Shown here: in pieces, positions 1-12,643 of the stretch
Numbering within the stretch: position 1 is the first letter of the stretch
Layout of the letters: each line of letters begins with the position of its first letter
From: Rhizoctonia solani
Taxonomy: Eukaryota > Basidiomycota > Agaricomycetes > Cantharellales > Ceratobasidiaceae
DNA: 64,000 nucleotides
Direction: 5' to 3'
Assembly (NCBI RefSeq): GCF_016906535.1
Contig: NC_057375.1
Coordinates: forward strand, 2,046,001 to 2,110,000
Notes under the pieces: generated by a model
The model's input: only the letters and a program-made list of their open reading frames with translations
Told to the model about the DNA's origin: nothing
Databases searched by the model: none
Position numbers and translations under genes: made by a program

Positions 1-3000
1 TGCAACCAAGGTAAAAGCGGGGTCCCCTCTGGCATATAGTCACGATAAGCATAGATGAGTAATATTAAGCCCTCAATTATTGTTGTTAAGATGTTGGAAG
101 CCTGCTGTGAAATGAAATAACGTGAAAGTGAATAGCCAGAGGTTTGAAGAAATTGTTGCCAGAAATCTAAGAAAAATTTCACTTGTAGTACCATCCATAG
201 ACAATCTGCATGCAAAATGTGTTGGCTCTGGTACACGTTGCCAATTTCACCCAATATGTATAGATACACTGCTAAGCCAAGGTACTGAGGTTGTTTGTGG
301 ACTACAAATGCAAGTGTGAGCTGGTTGAATACACATTCAGTAGAGCCGTTGTCCTGTCAATCATTATTCTCCACGTTGCAACAATGGAGGGTTGAGTCGG
401 GGTCTTCAGCAATCTTGCAAACTTGAGAATACATTGATATTTTGGAACCCATCACTAAAAGCCAAGCACCTGAGTACAGGTTGTTACGTAGGGTTTTGAG
501 CGCGTGTTTGCTATCCTGGATGATTATACATGGGTTATTCTTAGTCTTGCCATCTAGGAGGCCAAGTTTAAAATCTAAAGGATCTAGAGTGGTTAGGCTA
601 TTAGGAAGCCGCTGCGAAGGGTGTGGAACAGTATAGTGGCAATACCCATCCATAGACATAAAGAGTGCTTCTTGTATGTTTTGTTCAATAGCGCTCCCAT
701 CTGTAGCATATGAAATGACGTGTATCCCCTGGGCAAGCAATCCTTGGATGATAAGCTTTGAGTGGCCGGTAAGCGACTGGGTAGTAACGTTTGATGCAAT
801 TGGCAGTGCGGCTATTGCTAGAGGGGGTATATGCGGTAATGGGACCTGTAAAACCCAGAGCCAAAGCTATAAAAGCAATCAGGCCCAAACCCAGCACGAG
901 TGTAAGCTTAGAAGAACTATACCTTTGAAGCCTTAGAAACCTTCCCACCCTTGATAACTGATGTTAGTTCCTCAGTGCTTGCAATTGCGATTGCACCTGT
1001 AGTTCCTCCAAGCAAGTACCATTGTTTTGCACTGGTGTCATAGTAAGTCTTAAGAGCAGGAAGGAGCTTGGTGTTGTCGCATGATAGGCACACCGGACCT
1101 GTGTAATTAATTGAAGAAAAATAACTTTGCGCAATGTCAAAAACACTGTCATCAATTGCTAGCGGGAAACGGCGCTCTCAACCTCTAATTACTCTGCAAA
1201 GGCTATTAATAGACCATAACCAGATAGTAATAAATGACACATACCGAAAGTTTGACGTAGTTCGGCCCCCAAAAATACTACGGAATGTGTGGTATGCAAG
1301 TGGTGAGATGTTAGCAATCTCATGACAGAACTGGTTGAAGTTGGGAGGGTATTTGGCATTTTGGAGGCCGACTCCACGAAGTGCCTTGTTGTCCATCATT
1401 GCCATTACCTCAACCATTCCACAGAATATTTTACGATCTTTCATTTCTCCTTTAAGGACCTGCAAAAGGAACCGTTGTGCCGGCGTTCTCTCATCCTAAA
1501 ATGATCAAATTCTTCTTTAAAAAGAATGTAAGTTACTAAATGTAACGTACTTTGTTGACAATAATTTCATACACGCTGTGTACCTTTGCAAACTGCATAC
1601 TTGAGGATGCCCTGATCCATCGCCTATTTGTAAACTTTTGATTCGGCCTTGCTTCATATTGTACAGAAGCTTTGAAACCTTTGAGATCCAACAGAGCCGC
1701 ACAGTTTTTGCATAGACCCAATTTGCCATCTACAGTAGGCACCGTTCAAGCAATGCGAGTACAGTTTGATGCAGTAACTACATTACGGGACTCATCCACA
1801 CGCCAGGCAACATTCCCGTGAGCTTCATTTTGAACATTTTGTTGCTCCGCCGCTTTAAGTTTGGCATACGGCGCTGAATAAAGAGCATCCGCAAAGTGCT
1901 TATATGCGCGGCTTCCTCCCCCAATATACATAGTTCGAAGCAAGTAATTAGATATACCCGGCATATCTTCTTCTGAGATACCCGGGCACACCCGCTCGAT
2001 CTCTTGCTGAGAAGCCAGTGCGGCCGTAGAAGTGTGTGGCCCTGAGCCAATAGAGCGATCAGAACATCGTTTAAAACCAGCAAATGAGGTGAGGGGGAGC
2101 ATTCCCGCGCCATCGGACTTTTTTGAGCTTTTTGCTCCTGTCGTCTGCAGTATGCAAGTTTTGGCTTGAACATGTAGTTTAAAATTTTTGGTATCATATG
2201 GCTGTCGCATTTTGAATGTATTCCCGCATGTTGAATGTCGTACGGTTAATGGATTATCGCGATCCAGAACGGCGTGGTTATCAAGCTCTTTAATTGTAGC
2301 CACGAACCAAGCCCACCGACGGTCGTCAATTCGAAAGCTTCCTTTGCGAACGGCTCCTAAGACGGTCCGGGTATGTGCTGTAGACTTTCCAGACTTTTGT
2401 CGTTTTTTTGGACGTTTCAAACTCTCAGAGCTAGAGTTCGAATCCGGGTCCGAGTCTAAATCTGAGCCCAGGCCTATCAAAGCCTGGTTTTGATGCACTG
2501 GCTCTGGATCGTCCGTCGCCTCCCCGTCAGTCTGGTCATCGGCTAAGGTTAAGGCGTTCAATTCGATCTTCTCATCTGTATCCGAAGATACCCTGTTGAA
2601 GAAATCATCATCGGAGGAAAGGTAAGCAGGAGCTAGATGGGGAGATGGAGGGTTAGGGTTGGGTGAACCTGGTTCAATCGACCCAGCTAACGAATCGGCC
2701 AATATGCGCGATAATGGCACAGGGAGTTCAATAACAGAATTAGACCTCTGATAAACCCATATGTTTAGTACACGCAGAGAGACAATTATACACGCGCAGA
2801 TAATCTTACATTTAAGTGTAACACTCGGTGTGCTATTTCCACAAATTTTGAAGCCCGATATGCTGAGGCGAGGTCTTCATCCCATAATGGGTCTTCAAAG
2901 ACCTGTCTTTTGATGGTATTGACCGCACAAACCCCACAGGAACTTGCATCGTCCAATTGAGTGCCGCACGGCATCTGTTCGCACGCAAAGCTGTCATAAT

Positions 3001-3994
3001 CCCACGTCGCCTTCAGCCAGGCTTTTATTATATTTCGAACGCGGGCCGAACTTCGCGAACCACCCATTGAGTCGCCGTAGCGAATGACCTGCCGGTTGAA
3101 GTCAACCTCCAGCGCAATCCAGTGCACATCGGAGTAGTTGTAGACCGTATAGAGGCGTGGGCGCTCCCCATCGTGAATACGCTTTTGAAGCGGGGAAAGA
3201 AATCGAGGAATTGCTTCGGGCGAAATATTTGGTGGAATGGTTTCAAATCGTCGAATAATGCTGCGGAGAACTTCGGGCGAGTAGAAAATAACTGAGTTTT
3301 GGGGTGATTCCAATCGATTTTCGCCTTGCTTGCATGATTCAAAGCGGAGCTGTACTGATTCAAGCATCCAATCAATGTGTCGAGTTGCTAACCAATCGTT
3401 GGAGAGAAAGAATGTTAAGTCAGCGGCCGAACATCGAGTTTCAAACGGAATTGCGGTGTCCCATCCTATATGCGATATATAATCCAATGCCTTTATATAA
3501 ACTTTCAAAGCAGCCGGGTGATCTGAGGTTGATTTGGCTTGGGATAGCCAACTGTATGCACTACGCCATTGTTCTTGTTTCTGCCGGGCCGACAGCAGTA
3601 ATTCCCACCAGGTCAATATCCAGACCGGGTAGTAATGAACTTTCCCGTCGTTTGTCACATGGAATATCGAGTAGACACCACTGTGCTTTACACTTGGCCA
3701 TTCCCTTTGCAGAGATCGGCAGAGCGAAGTGTCGGGGATTGAATGACCAATGAGATCCACGCCAACTGCCGCGGGCAAATGGTCATGGAAACGGGTTGCA
3801 GAAGGCTCGATTTTTTGGGATGAATTGTTATTGAGAGGTGGAAAAGCGAATTGAAGAGCATCGGGGACTGGGGCATCAAATGCAGGGAGTAAATTCAAGA
3901 AAGTACCCGGGATAGAAAGGATGTTGTTCCGTTCGATTATATCCTTCCCGGATACAATGATATTGCGTGCAGATAGTTCGCCTAGGCTCCCCAT
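1..3994 (-). CDS. Ulp1-type cysteine protease fused to a DDE transposase (transposon gene, interrupted, 3' end outside window)
   Basis: Reads leftward from the ATG at 3994. Exon 3994..2810 (395 codons) ends in a C48/Ulp1-like domain: an HW motif, a D in YGDS, then Q and C in GTQLDDASSCGVC, the expected His-Asp-Gln-Cys order. A GT-AG intron (2809..2748) joins in phase to 2747..1551, then 1495..1245, then open frame to base 1. The second half carries transposase-like signatures: CDNTKLLPAL near 1070, YATDG near 700, and QDSKHALKTLRN near 518-483, resembling the D-x2-H motif of P/hAT-type DDE enzymes. The DNA from about 345 to 1 stays open and looks like the family's C-terminal region. An in-frame TGA lies at 1748..1746, and the junction near 1245..1140 could not be resolved, so this copy is probably dead. 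Desumoylation or proteolysis by the Ulp1 part is family knowledge; the superfamily was not recognised. Confidence 0.75.
1..3994 (-). mobile_element. DNA transposon body, ends not found
   Basis: The coding region of the Ulp1-transposase gene defines a mobile element. I looked for terminal inverted repeats between 3995 and 4550 and saw none that pair within the window; the other end is left of base 1. An acidic, low-complexity linker (around 2400-2650) separates the protease from the transposase half. Confidence 0.6.
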
Positions 3995-4550
3995 GGCACT
4001 CGTATGAGATTGAGAGTTAAATGCAAAGGGGTTTTGACTCTAGCTATGGTCACGTAAAAGAGCAGCAAAAATTTTATGCATGCGAAGATAACGAAAGAAC
4101 CCCGAGCGTTGGAATTTTTACACCAAATGCGTGCGCATATACCCGGGGCTTCAAACTTAAAACGGAAAGGGCATGCAACGTGTTCAATTTGAACTAGTAA
4201 ATACAGCATGTCATTATACTAGGTATGTGACACAGCTCTCGATCGGGGCTATGGGTTGAGTATCGTTGCGATCAAATTGTTCCTGTTACGGTGCCAGACC
4301 CGGGGAAATAATCACCCGGCCGATCGACTGCCGATCGACCCTCACGTGATGTCCGGAAACGGAAGATGCCTCGCCCGCGGCGACCCCTCCATGTCCGGAT
4401 TTGCACGATGCCTACCCCCCTCCAACCTAGGCTTCATGTCCGGAAAAAACGATGCCTCAGCCCCCCCGCCCAATAGGACCCATGTCCGGAAGCGGATGAA
4501 GCCTCCTCCCCAATAATTAGGGGTCCTGAGGTAAACCACCCTCCTCAACC
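3995..4550. other. intergenic region between transposon and GNAT gene
   Basis: No gene. It holds a CACGTG box (4343..4348), two close copies of CCGATCGAC (around 4320-4339) and the four-unit repeat listed separately. Confidence 0.6.
4349..4505 (+). repeat. four imperfect tandem units just upstream of the GNAT start codon
   Basis: ATGTCCGGA occurs at 4349, 4391, 4436 and 4482 (spacing 42, 45, 46), each followed after 4-8 bases by GATGCCTC or a near match. The array ends 45 bases before the ATG at 4551, so it lies in the promoter or 5' leader. Each unit brings an upstream ATG. Confidence 0.8.
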
Positions 4551-5263
4551 ATGGCCGAATCCTCCAACAACCAACTGTCGATTCGTATAGCAACCCTTGA
4601 AGATATCAAAGAACTTTCTAGAATATGCCTATTGACCGCAAACGCTGGACAATCTGCCGAGTCACTGCACCATTATCCTGAGCTTCTCCAAGGGCTTTAT
4701 ATTGAACCGTACTTGAAGTTGACTTCTACATTTGGTTTTGTTCTTGTCGATACTGTGGACGAAGGCAAGGGAGTTGTACTAGGGTATTTACTTGCTACTT
4801 CGGACTCTAGGCGTCACGAAGCAGCTGCAGAACAAGAGTCCTACCCTCCATTGCGTATTAAATATCCCAACAACCCTTACCCCTCAGACGCGACTGAACG
4901 CGATCAAGGTGTGATCAATCGCATACACAAGCCATTAATTCGACCGCAGGCACTAGTGGATATATCACCTGCCCATATTCATATTAATCTGCTCCCTTCT
5001 GCGCAGAGACAAGGCTGGGGTGTAAAGTTAATAGATCAAGCTGTCAAGGCTTTGAAGGCTGAGGGTCAGTCAGCATTATTCGTGGGGATAGGTGAGTTCT
5101 TGGCTTTGGGAGATATCACTTTCAACCTAACACTGAGATCTCAGACTCCAAAAATCATAATGCACGCGCATTTTACCTTAAAGTAGGGTTCAAGCCCTTT
5201 CCCTTCCCAGATAAAGAGTATTTGGTACTTCATTTCCAGGACTGGAAAGGTGCAAGAAATTGA
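4551..5263 (+). CDS. GNAT-family N-acetyltransferase
   Basis: Two exons, 4551..5091 and 5145..5263, give 219 residues. The 53-nt intron has good GT-AG ends and joins in phase. The fold is that of GCN5-related acetyltransferases: a β-strand ending HIHINLLPSAQ, the acetyl-CoA pyrophosphate loop QRQGWG (R/Q-x-x-G-x-G), and after the splice an N-x-x-A-x-x-x-Y-x-x-x-GF motif (NARAFYLKVGF) typical of motif B. The spacing resembles the small acetyltransferases related to the C-terminal domain of O-GlcNAcase, but the substrate cannot be told. No signal peptide or membrane segment, so cytosolic or nuclear. The start is the first ATG after the upstream repeat array. Divergent from the transposon and convergent with the metalloprotease. 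Confidence 0.85.
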
Positions 5264-5616
5264 GGAACAATTATACGAAGTGTGTATCCCATTGGAGACT
5301 GTTTGTCTGTTTATTCCCTATTCCACGAATGTTTACTGGATACTTGAGTGGGCCACATACACCCAAACCACCATTTAATTATGTGTCTGGGAGTCAGAGG
5401 GAACCAGTTGAGTGGTACATACACTTTTTGCAACGACTTAAAATTACCGTATATGGTTTGTTGGTTCTGTGGGCGGAATATGTTGGTCTCACACTTATAC
5501 ATCGCTTGGTTGTTAACAGTAGTGCAAAATGTTTGAGATATATTTGATTCACGATTCACTGGAAGATACACTTTTTGCCATTTGTCCTTCATAAAATCGA
5601 TCAGGTCCTGCGAGGT
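5264..5616. other. convergent 3' region
   Basis: Space between the stop codons of the GNAT gene (+) and the metalloprotease gene (-); only short open frames on both strands and no family I recognise. Confidence 0.5.
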
Positions 5617-8168
5617 CTAGCAGCCCGATGGAACTTGAGTGTTGTCTACTTTGGCGGAGGTTGCGCCTGCGATCGAGTAAGCCAAGATGCTCGAATAATC
5701 AAGTGAATTCGCTTACCGGATCCCAGTCCGCGCTTAGCGAATGCCTGCCAGAGCAAACACTTGTTTTCACCCCCATACTTATCTGCGTCCGCTTGAATAA
5801 TAGCTAATTATTGGTGGGAGCATGGTGATCCATTAGTGAATAGGCCCAGGTGAATAACGCATGCTAGCATACCATCACGAGCGGTCAGGAATGTCGGGCT
5901 GCAGGGTTGAAGTTTGAATGCGTTGATGAACAAGTGCCTTAGTGGAATGCGGGGTTAGTGCAAATCAATCATAGATGAATAAGCGCATACATGGCTTTAA
6001 TATTGCCTCCAGTACCCTCGCTGTCAAACTTGTCCGCAGTATAGCCGCTGGTTTACAAAAGGGATTAAACTTTATGATTCCCAAAATCACTGATTCGAAA
6101 ACTTGCTTACTATTTGCTGAGAAGGCTCGCCGTAATCTCGTGCCAAATGAGTGCCCAAACTTCTCCAATATCATGTACTATGAAATAATCCGTGAGTTGG
6201 CGCTTGATATATCCAACCTGGGTCGAACACACCTTCATTAAGAGTCGCCAGTGACCCATACGTGAGTGGGTTGGTGGTCTTGCTAGTCGAGTAGGGATAG
6301 CTACGAATACCGCCTGCTATCCCAGTAACGAATGCGCCTAGGGTAAAGTCGTCTAGTTTAGCAGAGTTGATCTCCGTCATGCCAGCAAGTGCATCGCTCC
6401 ATCCTTCGCCCATCCCACCAGCCTCGGTAGTTTGCAAGCAGCGACCGGTCCCACCACCGGTGAGGCGGTTAGAAACGCCATGGCCATATTCGTGGACGAC
6501 AATGTCGTTTTCGAGGGCGCCGTCCCTGTTCGGTGTGGTGTATGTCCAGGTATACATGCGCATTTGGCCAGACTGGCCGTCGGCGGGGGTGGCAAAGTTG
6601 GCATTGTTAGAGCCGGTCCAGTCTTGTACGGATATTTTGACACGATCGTTTCCAGTTCCGCCCTTGCCGTAGTTGTCGTTTTGGAAGTTATATGCAGCTT
6701 CGGTGAAACCGTACTTGTACTAGTGTAATATCATGCGCGGTTAAACGGACGAGGGTTAGAGTCATGAAACAAACCAAACTCACCGTCAAGTCATGAACCA
6801 TGTTTCCGACATAGAACGCGTTGACTCGAGCTGCATCGACGTTGGGGCTAGTGGTTGGGCTAACTGCCGAGTTGTATGCGTAGTCGTAGTTGTTGGTCGC
6901 ACTGGACTGCGACGAGGTACCCGCAGTTCCGATCAAAAGGATAGCTTTATAGGAAATAACGTTGTTGCCCGAGGTATTAGATGTAGTCGTGGAGCCAGTT
7001 TGATGCCAGCCGTTGGGCGAAGCGGTTGTGTCCGCAGGGTCTGTTTGAACCGAGTACCCTTTTTCGGGATCTTGAACGTTGAGTGGGACAACTCGGTACT
7101 AGCCTCAAATTAGATTGGAGACATTTGGTAAATGTATAGGAGAAAACGGACTCACACTCGCATCGGATACAAAGTCGATCACGTTGACGACTTCTCCCGA
7201 GTTTGCGTCGACGAATATCTCATACCACTCGGAGGTCTCGGCGTTTCGAACTTGGACGACGTGCGTGAGGACAACGTGGTCGCTATCTTTAGCAAAGTAC
7301 TTTTTTAAAATAATAATGATAATGGGGGAATTAGAACCGTATCCTATTAGTCGGCGGGTGGAAAGGAAAATACCTCAAGGCTGGTCGGCCAGTCGTTGTA
7401 TTTAGCACCTGTAGTGTTTTCAGCTTTGGAAATGGCTTCTTCCTTGGTCAACTTGGGCTCGGCCGCAGCAACGCTCTCTGATTATCACCAGTTTATTGAG
7501 TCTTAATATCAGAAGTATCCATGCCAGACTTACTGGGCTTCACAAAGCTGGCACCGAAAGAGGTGACCTTGTCCCCCTTGAGAGCCACATTCGCGACTGC
7601 GTTCGCGACCGGAATACCATTCTGAGAGATAAAGAGAGATATGGAGGGAGAGATCGTTGAGACAAGTAAACTGCCCGAATTACAACTTTTTACATACCAA
7701 TGATTGGCGGAAGTATTCAAAAGAGGTCGCCTCTGACGCATGGCCCCCCTTATGCGATAGAGCGTCGGCCTTGACACCGAGTTTATCCTCAAGGAAGCTC
7801 TTTGCGGCCTCAGCGGACGAAGCATCTGTGACTCCGCGCTTGGCGAGCGGGTGGGCTACTCCTTCAACTCCATAAGCCTGTTTTCACATATAGTAAGTAC
7901 TACTGGTCACCAAAAAAGTGCAAAGATGAGTTACCTCGAAGGTCGCTGGTGGGTGGTAGCTAGTAAGCTTGACCTTGGATGGCCCGACACTGCGAACACG
8001 GTGTGTGGTATGACGAGAAGTAACATCCCTAACATAAATCGGTCGTACAATTCAGAACTCTGGAATGTTTCGTGGTATATGCCATTAAAATCAGGCTTAC
8101 CACGGGGCGGCGACGACGCCCGAGGCAATCATGAGCGCAATACTGGCCAGAACCCGGATGAGAGCCAT
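5617..8168 (-). CDS. secreted M36 metalloprotease (fungalysin)
   Basis: Thirteen exons join in phase to 601 residues: 8168..8101, 8028..7935, 7877..7698, 7621..7534, 7477..7374, 7299..7156, 7098..6784, 6719..6233, 6177..6111, 6047..5991, 5937..5873, 5803..5717, 5666..5617. The N-terminus is a signal peptide ending ASGVVAAP. A fungalysin propeptide follows, then the catalytic domain with the zinc site HEYGH and the downstream glutamate in GGMGEGWSD. Downstream lies VHDIGEVW, also typical of M36, and the C-terminus ends near an NKCLLWQAFAKRGLG block. Length matches the family (about 600). It should be exported as a zymogen and digest extracellular protein; such enzymes are linked with nutrient scavenging and host interaction in other fungi. 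All key residues are intact. Confidence 0.97.
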
Positions 8169-9032
8169 GGTAACCTTTGAAGAGCAGAACTAATAGCCGG
8201 AAAAGCACAAATATGGGAGTAGATGCCCTGGAATGACTGTACTATCATCTTCCTGTTATTTTATAACAATCTAATCTATCTCTAGAGCCTAATAATCATG
8301 CTGTTATAAAGCTTAAGGTCCATACGAGCAGAACGGCAGAACCGAGCTGCCCGTACGTTAGTGTTCCGTGAGTGAATAGAGACCATGTGGTCAGAAGTGT
8401 GCCCATGAGCTTGTATGACTGTTGATATCATATAGATATCGGCAAGAGAGTTCGATCTCCAGAAGAGTTTCTGTTCGAATCTCGTTAAACAGAGATAGAA
8501 GACTATGCCTAGCATAATTTTGAATAGTTCAGAACTTGGGAATATGGAAGGCACTGATAGGCTGCCGTTACTTGGAAAATGCCCATATGGCTAGTATCCT
8601 TTATAAGGCGGGGAGGCGGACTTATTCGAGGCGGTACGAATTTCATGTGAACTCTTGTTCAGTATCGCCATTTTGAGAAGGATTAATAAGCAGGCAGGGG
8701 GAGCATGTGAATTTCGGCGGCTTGACCGTTGGCACCGAAGATTGTGGGCCGTATGAACTTCGTCACTTGCAGCTGCACGATTAAGTTCATAGTGTAGCTG
8801 ACGGGTTCATAAAGGTAATACACGGTGCTACTCTTGTGGACAAATGAGACAAGCTATTTCGAGCAGCTTGTCCCCGACCTGGCAGAGTACGATCAAACAT
8901 AAAAATACTTCAAACACGATTGATTCATGTTGTAGTTGATCGGAATGTTCCTTCGCAGATCTCGGCGCTTAACGGACTAGAACCACGTGACCTGCCACAA
9001 AACTTCAATTCTCGTCCATTCTCGGAAGACAC
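8169..9032. promoter_or_regulatory. divergent promoter region, fungalysin (-) and PUF6 (+)
   Basis: 864 bases without a gene between two divergent starts. A CACGTG box followed by AC sits at 8984..8989, 44 bases before the PUF6 ATG. No clear TATA box. The only open frames are short. Confidence 0.5.
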
Positions 9033-11710
9033 ATGGCGCAATTAAAGAAATCGAGCCAGTCCAAAAAGCGTGGTGCGACAGGATCGTCTGGTCTCTCTGC
9101 TCCAGCTGCAAAGAAGAGCAAAGTTGAAAGCAATGACAAGCGAAGGGCCGTTCCCGTTACGGCAAAAGTAGTGCCAGTTGTGGAATCAGAGGTTAGCGAC
9201 GAGGAGGATTGGGAGGATGAGCAAGAGTTGGAATCAGGAGACGAACAGGCTAATGAGGGTCCATTAACCGCCAAGGCTCCTAAGGATCCCCAAGGTATGT
9301 ATGATTGCGTTCGTATGCTATCCATTCGCTGAATGCATTGAATAGCTTCTCGAGAGGGACATAAAGCACAAAAGGAGCTTCAAGCTCAGCGCCGAGCTTC
9401 AAAGCCCCATTCAGCTTTACTGGTCGAAGCCAAGCGAGTCTGGGCACTAGCTCGCAAGATCGACATTCCCCGTGCTGAACGACAAAAGCACATCGAAGAG
9501 CTTATGAACGTACTCAGAGGGAACGTTCAAGATATCGTGTTCAAGCATGATGCCAGTCGAATTGTCCAGACAGTATGTATTCCTGTACTCTATATCTGCT
9601 AATATAACTCACATCCGGCCAGCTGGTTAAATATGGTGGGCAGAAGGAGCGAGATGAGGTAGCCGCGGAGCTCAAGGGCAAATACCGAGATTTGGCGCAA
9701 AACAAGTACGGAAAGGTAGGAATTTGATTATTTAGCTATAATTAGCATTTATCTCAAACGGCGATAGTTTCTCGTAACAAAATTGATACGGTATTGGTAT
9801 GTGATGTATTTCTTATCATATGGTACTCAAACTCATACACCCACAGCAACGCCCACCGCACCGCCATTCTATCCGAATTTCATAACCATGTTATTCGATT
9901 ACTTCTTCACCGTGAAGCCTCGCCCATCATCGCCGATACTTTCGACTTGTATGCATCGACTGGAGAACGGAATCTGCTATTGAGAGATTTCTATGGGAAG
10001 GAGGTGGCTTTGTTTGACTCTGCATCAATCCAGACTGTGAGTATCTACCGGTCAATACCTCACGGACCCAGCCGAAATGGGGAAACGACTCTCGGATTCG
10101 TACTTTCTTGGAACAATAGCTAACGATTCGTCTTAGGGAGGTTTACGGGCCGCATTGGAACATGCTGCGCCCGAACGAAGAAAGCGAATACTAGCGTCGG
10201 TGGCAGAGACATTGATGCAAATGTAAGTTTAACCTTGCCCAGACCATAACGGAGCATCGGATGGATCCCCGTATTCCTATTATTTTATTCGTACCATTCA
10301 ATCTGACCTGGCTTGATCATATCAGATTTAATAACCCCGACAAAGGCGCAGTTTCCCATTCGATTGTACACAGAGTTTTGTGGGAATATTTGAACGAGCT
10401 GGCTCTATTGGAAGACTCGGACAAGGAAGACGTGGAACGACTAAGAAGGGAATTGTTCGATACGTAAGTAGGAAATGAGCCTTACCGTTTGATAATATCA
10501 GAAGCTAATCGGTCGCACATTGGGTCCAGCTGCCAGGAATTACTTGCCGAAATGGTTCACACAAAAGACGGAAGTCGAGCAGTTCGTGAGTTTATTGCAA
10601 GAGGTACCGCCAAGGTTAGCCGCACAATCTATCCGTTTCGAGACCCCGAATCTTACTCTGGGTGTAGGACCGAAAACAAATTATCAAAACGCTCAAACCG
10701 CATATCGAAAAGATTTGCGGTGATGAAGAGGCTCAGCTTGTGCTCTTTACAATATTCGATTTGGTCGAGTAGGTCATCAATCGAGCGTGTTTATTAGCCT
10801 TTTGGTCTAATTTATTCATTTTCTTTACAGTGACACCAAATTAGTTGGAAAATCGCTCGTTACAGTGAGTTCAATTCGTCTCTGTGATGATACGAAGATT
10901 GACGATTGGAGTGTAGGATATCACCTCCCTTTCTCCTTCGTTATCCCGCACACTTGCTCGGCGGGTTCTCCTCTACCTCCTCGTACCAAGAACTCCTCGC
11001 CATTTCACCCCTGCTCTACTTCGCACGATATCACAGACAGACTTTGCCCAGGGCACAACGAGCAAAAAGGACCCGGAAATTCGGCGGGCTGAGTTACGGG
11101 CTGCAGCAAGCCCCGGGATGGTCAAAGCTATCGAGGACGACGCAGAGGCATTGGTAAGAGACCGGGGCGCATCCGTCTTTGTCGGTGAAGTCATGTTATT
11201 TGCTCAAGGCGGTGGGTAGAATGCATCCTGTCCTATTAGCCTAGTTTTGACTCTGATTTGATTACGACGGGTACAGACAAATCCAAAGCGCTGGATGCTC
11301 TTCTTTCCCCTATCTCAAGCCCATACGCTCCCCCTGACCCCGAATCCGATTTATCCGACCCGACCATAACCACACATATCCTCAACCTCTCCCACGCTTC
11401 TCGGCTCTACAAGACTCTTGTCCAAGGCGGGCACTATAACCAGCAAACCAAAAGCATCGAGCGTTCCGAACAAGCGCCCAAAAGCGTGCCTAAGAAGTTT
11501 ATGTATGTCGCTGGAAAGGAGAATGTAGTATCTATGGCTCTTGGTGAAGGCGGCTTTATCGTCGCTGAAGTGGTTGGAAAGCTCAAGGACGAAGGGGATT
11601 ACGATGATCTCAAAGAGATACGTTCCTGGTTCAAGAAGGATGCGAGAGACAAGTTGGGTAAAGGAGATATTAGGGGCTCAGCGGTGTTATTAGAGAGGTT
11701 GCGCGAGTAG
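9033..11710 (+). CDS. PUF6: pumilio-like ribosome-biogenesis protein PUF6 (PUM3 type)
   Basis: Twelve exons join in phase to 657 residues, close to yeast Puf6 (656): 9033..9294, 9346..9572, 9623..9715, 9768..9796, 9847..10036, 10137..10222, 10326..10463, 10530..10614, 10668..10768, 10831..10864, 10917..11211, 11277..11710. The N-terminus is lysine-rich then acidic (nucleolar type). The middle has divergent PUF repeats, seen in VFKHDASRIVQT, NKYGK, HREAS and KDGSRAVREFI. A block LLYLLVPRTPRHFTP and the segment around TSKKDPEIRRAELR match the start of the C-terminal CPL domain. In yeast Puf6 acts in 60S subunit maturation and represses ASH1 mRNA; other organisms keep the nucleolar role. RNA binding is family knowledge. 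No frame problems. Confidence 0.95.
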
Positions 11711-12643
11711 TGGTGGGTTTAACTAAGGCAGTGGGGCGGAGGGGGGTTCTTAGCATTCAACTCATTGTTTGCTTGGGCTATTCGACTCGAACTATGCGCG
11801 GTTGTTTTTGTGTATTAATTGTTCCATTTTGTCAGTGAGAAATTAAGCGAAGGGTGGTTGTAGCCGTCTGTACACTATGGTAGTTAAGCTCAAAGCGAGC
11901 GCCTATCATGACTACTCCTCTCCTGGGGCTGGGGCCTACCAGAAAAGAAGTAGTTTACCTCATAATCCTCTGTGCTTAAATTCAGCTAATCCGCCATTAC
12001 AGATCCTGATAGAACTTTTCTAATTGTTGGCATAAACATATAGCCATTTCTTATCAGCGTAAACTCGAGTAATCCGTTATCACCCGTCGTTGAAGGTCTG
12101 GTGACCTACCATCCCATATGCATGTGCATGCCTATCTATGGCGCTAAATTCTCGGGTCCACTGGACAAATCCCGGCCTCGAAACCGTGCAACCTACGTTA
12201 TTTCACAGCACTGATGAGGTGGGGGGTATGACCAATGATCAGCATTCTTATTTGCACAATTACTTTTACACCTTCAGTCCTCGGCCCGTAGAAGGATCTG
12301 ACGTCCTATGCTACACTCACCGCAGCCAAGGCGATGTGAGCACTGCCCCCGTAGATGCAGATATGCGCAGTGTAGTGACGCCTATCCTTCTCCCAATTGG
12401 TACTTTGCCCCCTTTTCAAATTCAGAAGCAGGTAGCGGAGAACCAAAGAACCATTCAACGGTGACTGTAATTAAGATTTTTTTGTACTCGGTGCGTGTTG
12501 TTGATGGCGCAACGCGCGCATCACAGTATGCCTCCGCAGAGTCGAGTTCTAATCTAACCATGGTCCACAGTAATACTTATAAATTGTATTGGGAAGGAGA
12601 ATGAAACCCAACATCATCTCTCCTACTGTAGATCTCAACGACA
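11711..12643 (+). promoter_or_regulatory. PUF6 3' region and RTA1-family promoter
   Basis: 933 bases with no gene. A likely TATA box (TTATAAAT) lies near 12577, about 65 bases before the RTA1-family ATG at 12644. An ATG at 12601 is out of frame with that start and could act as an upstream ORF start. Confidence 0.45.
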
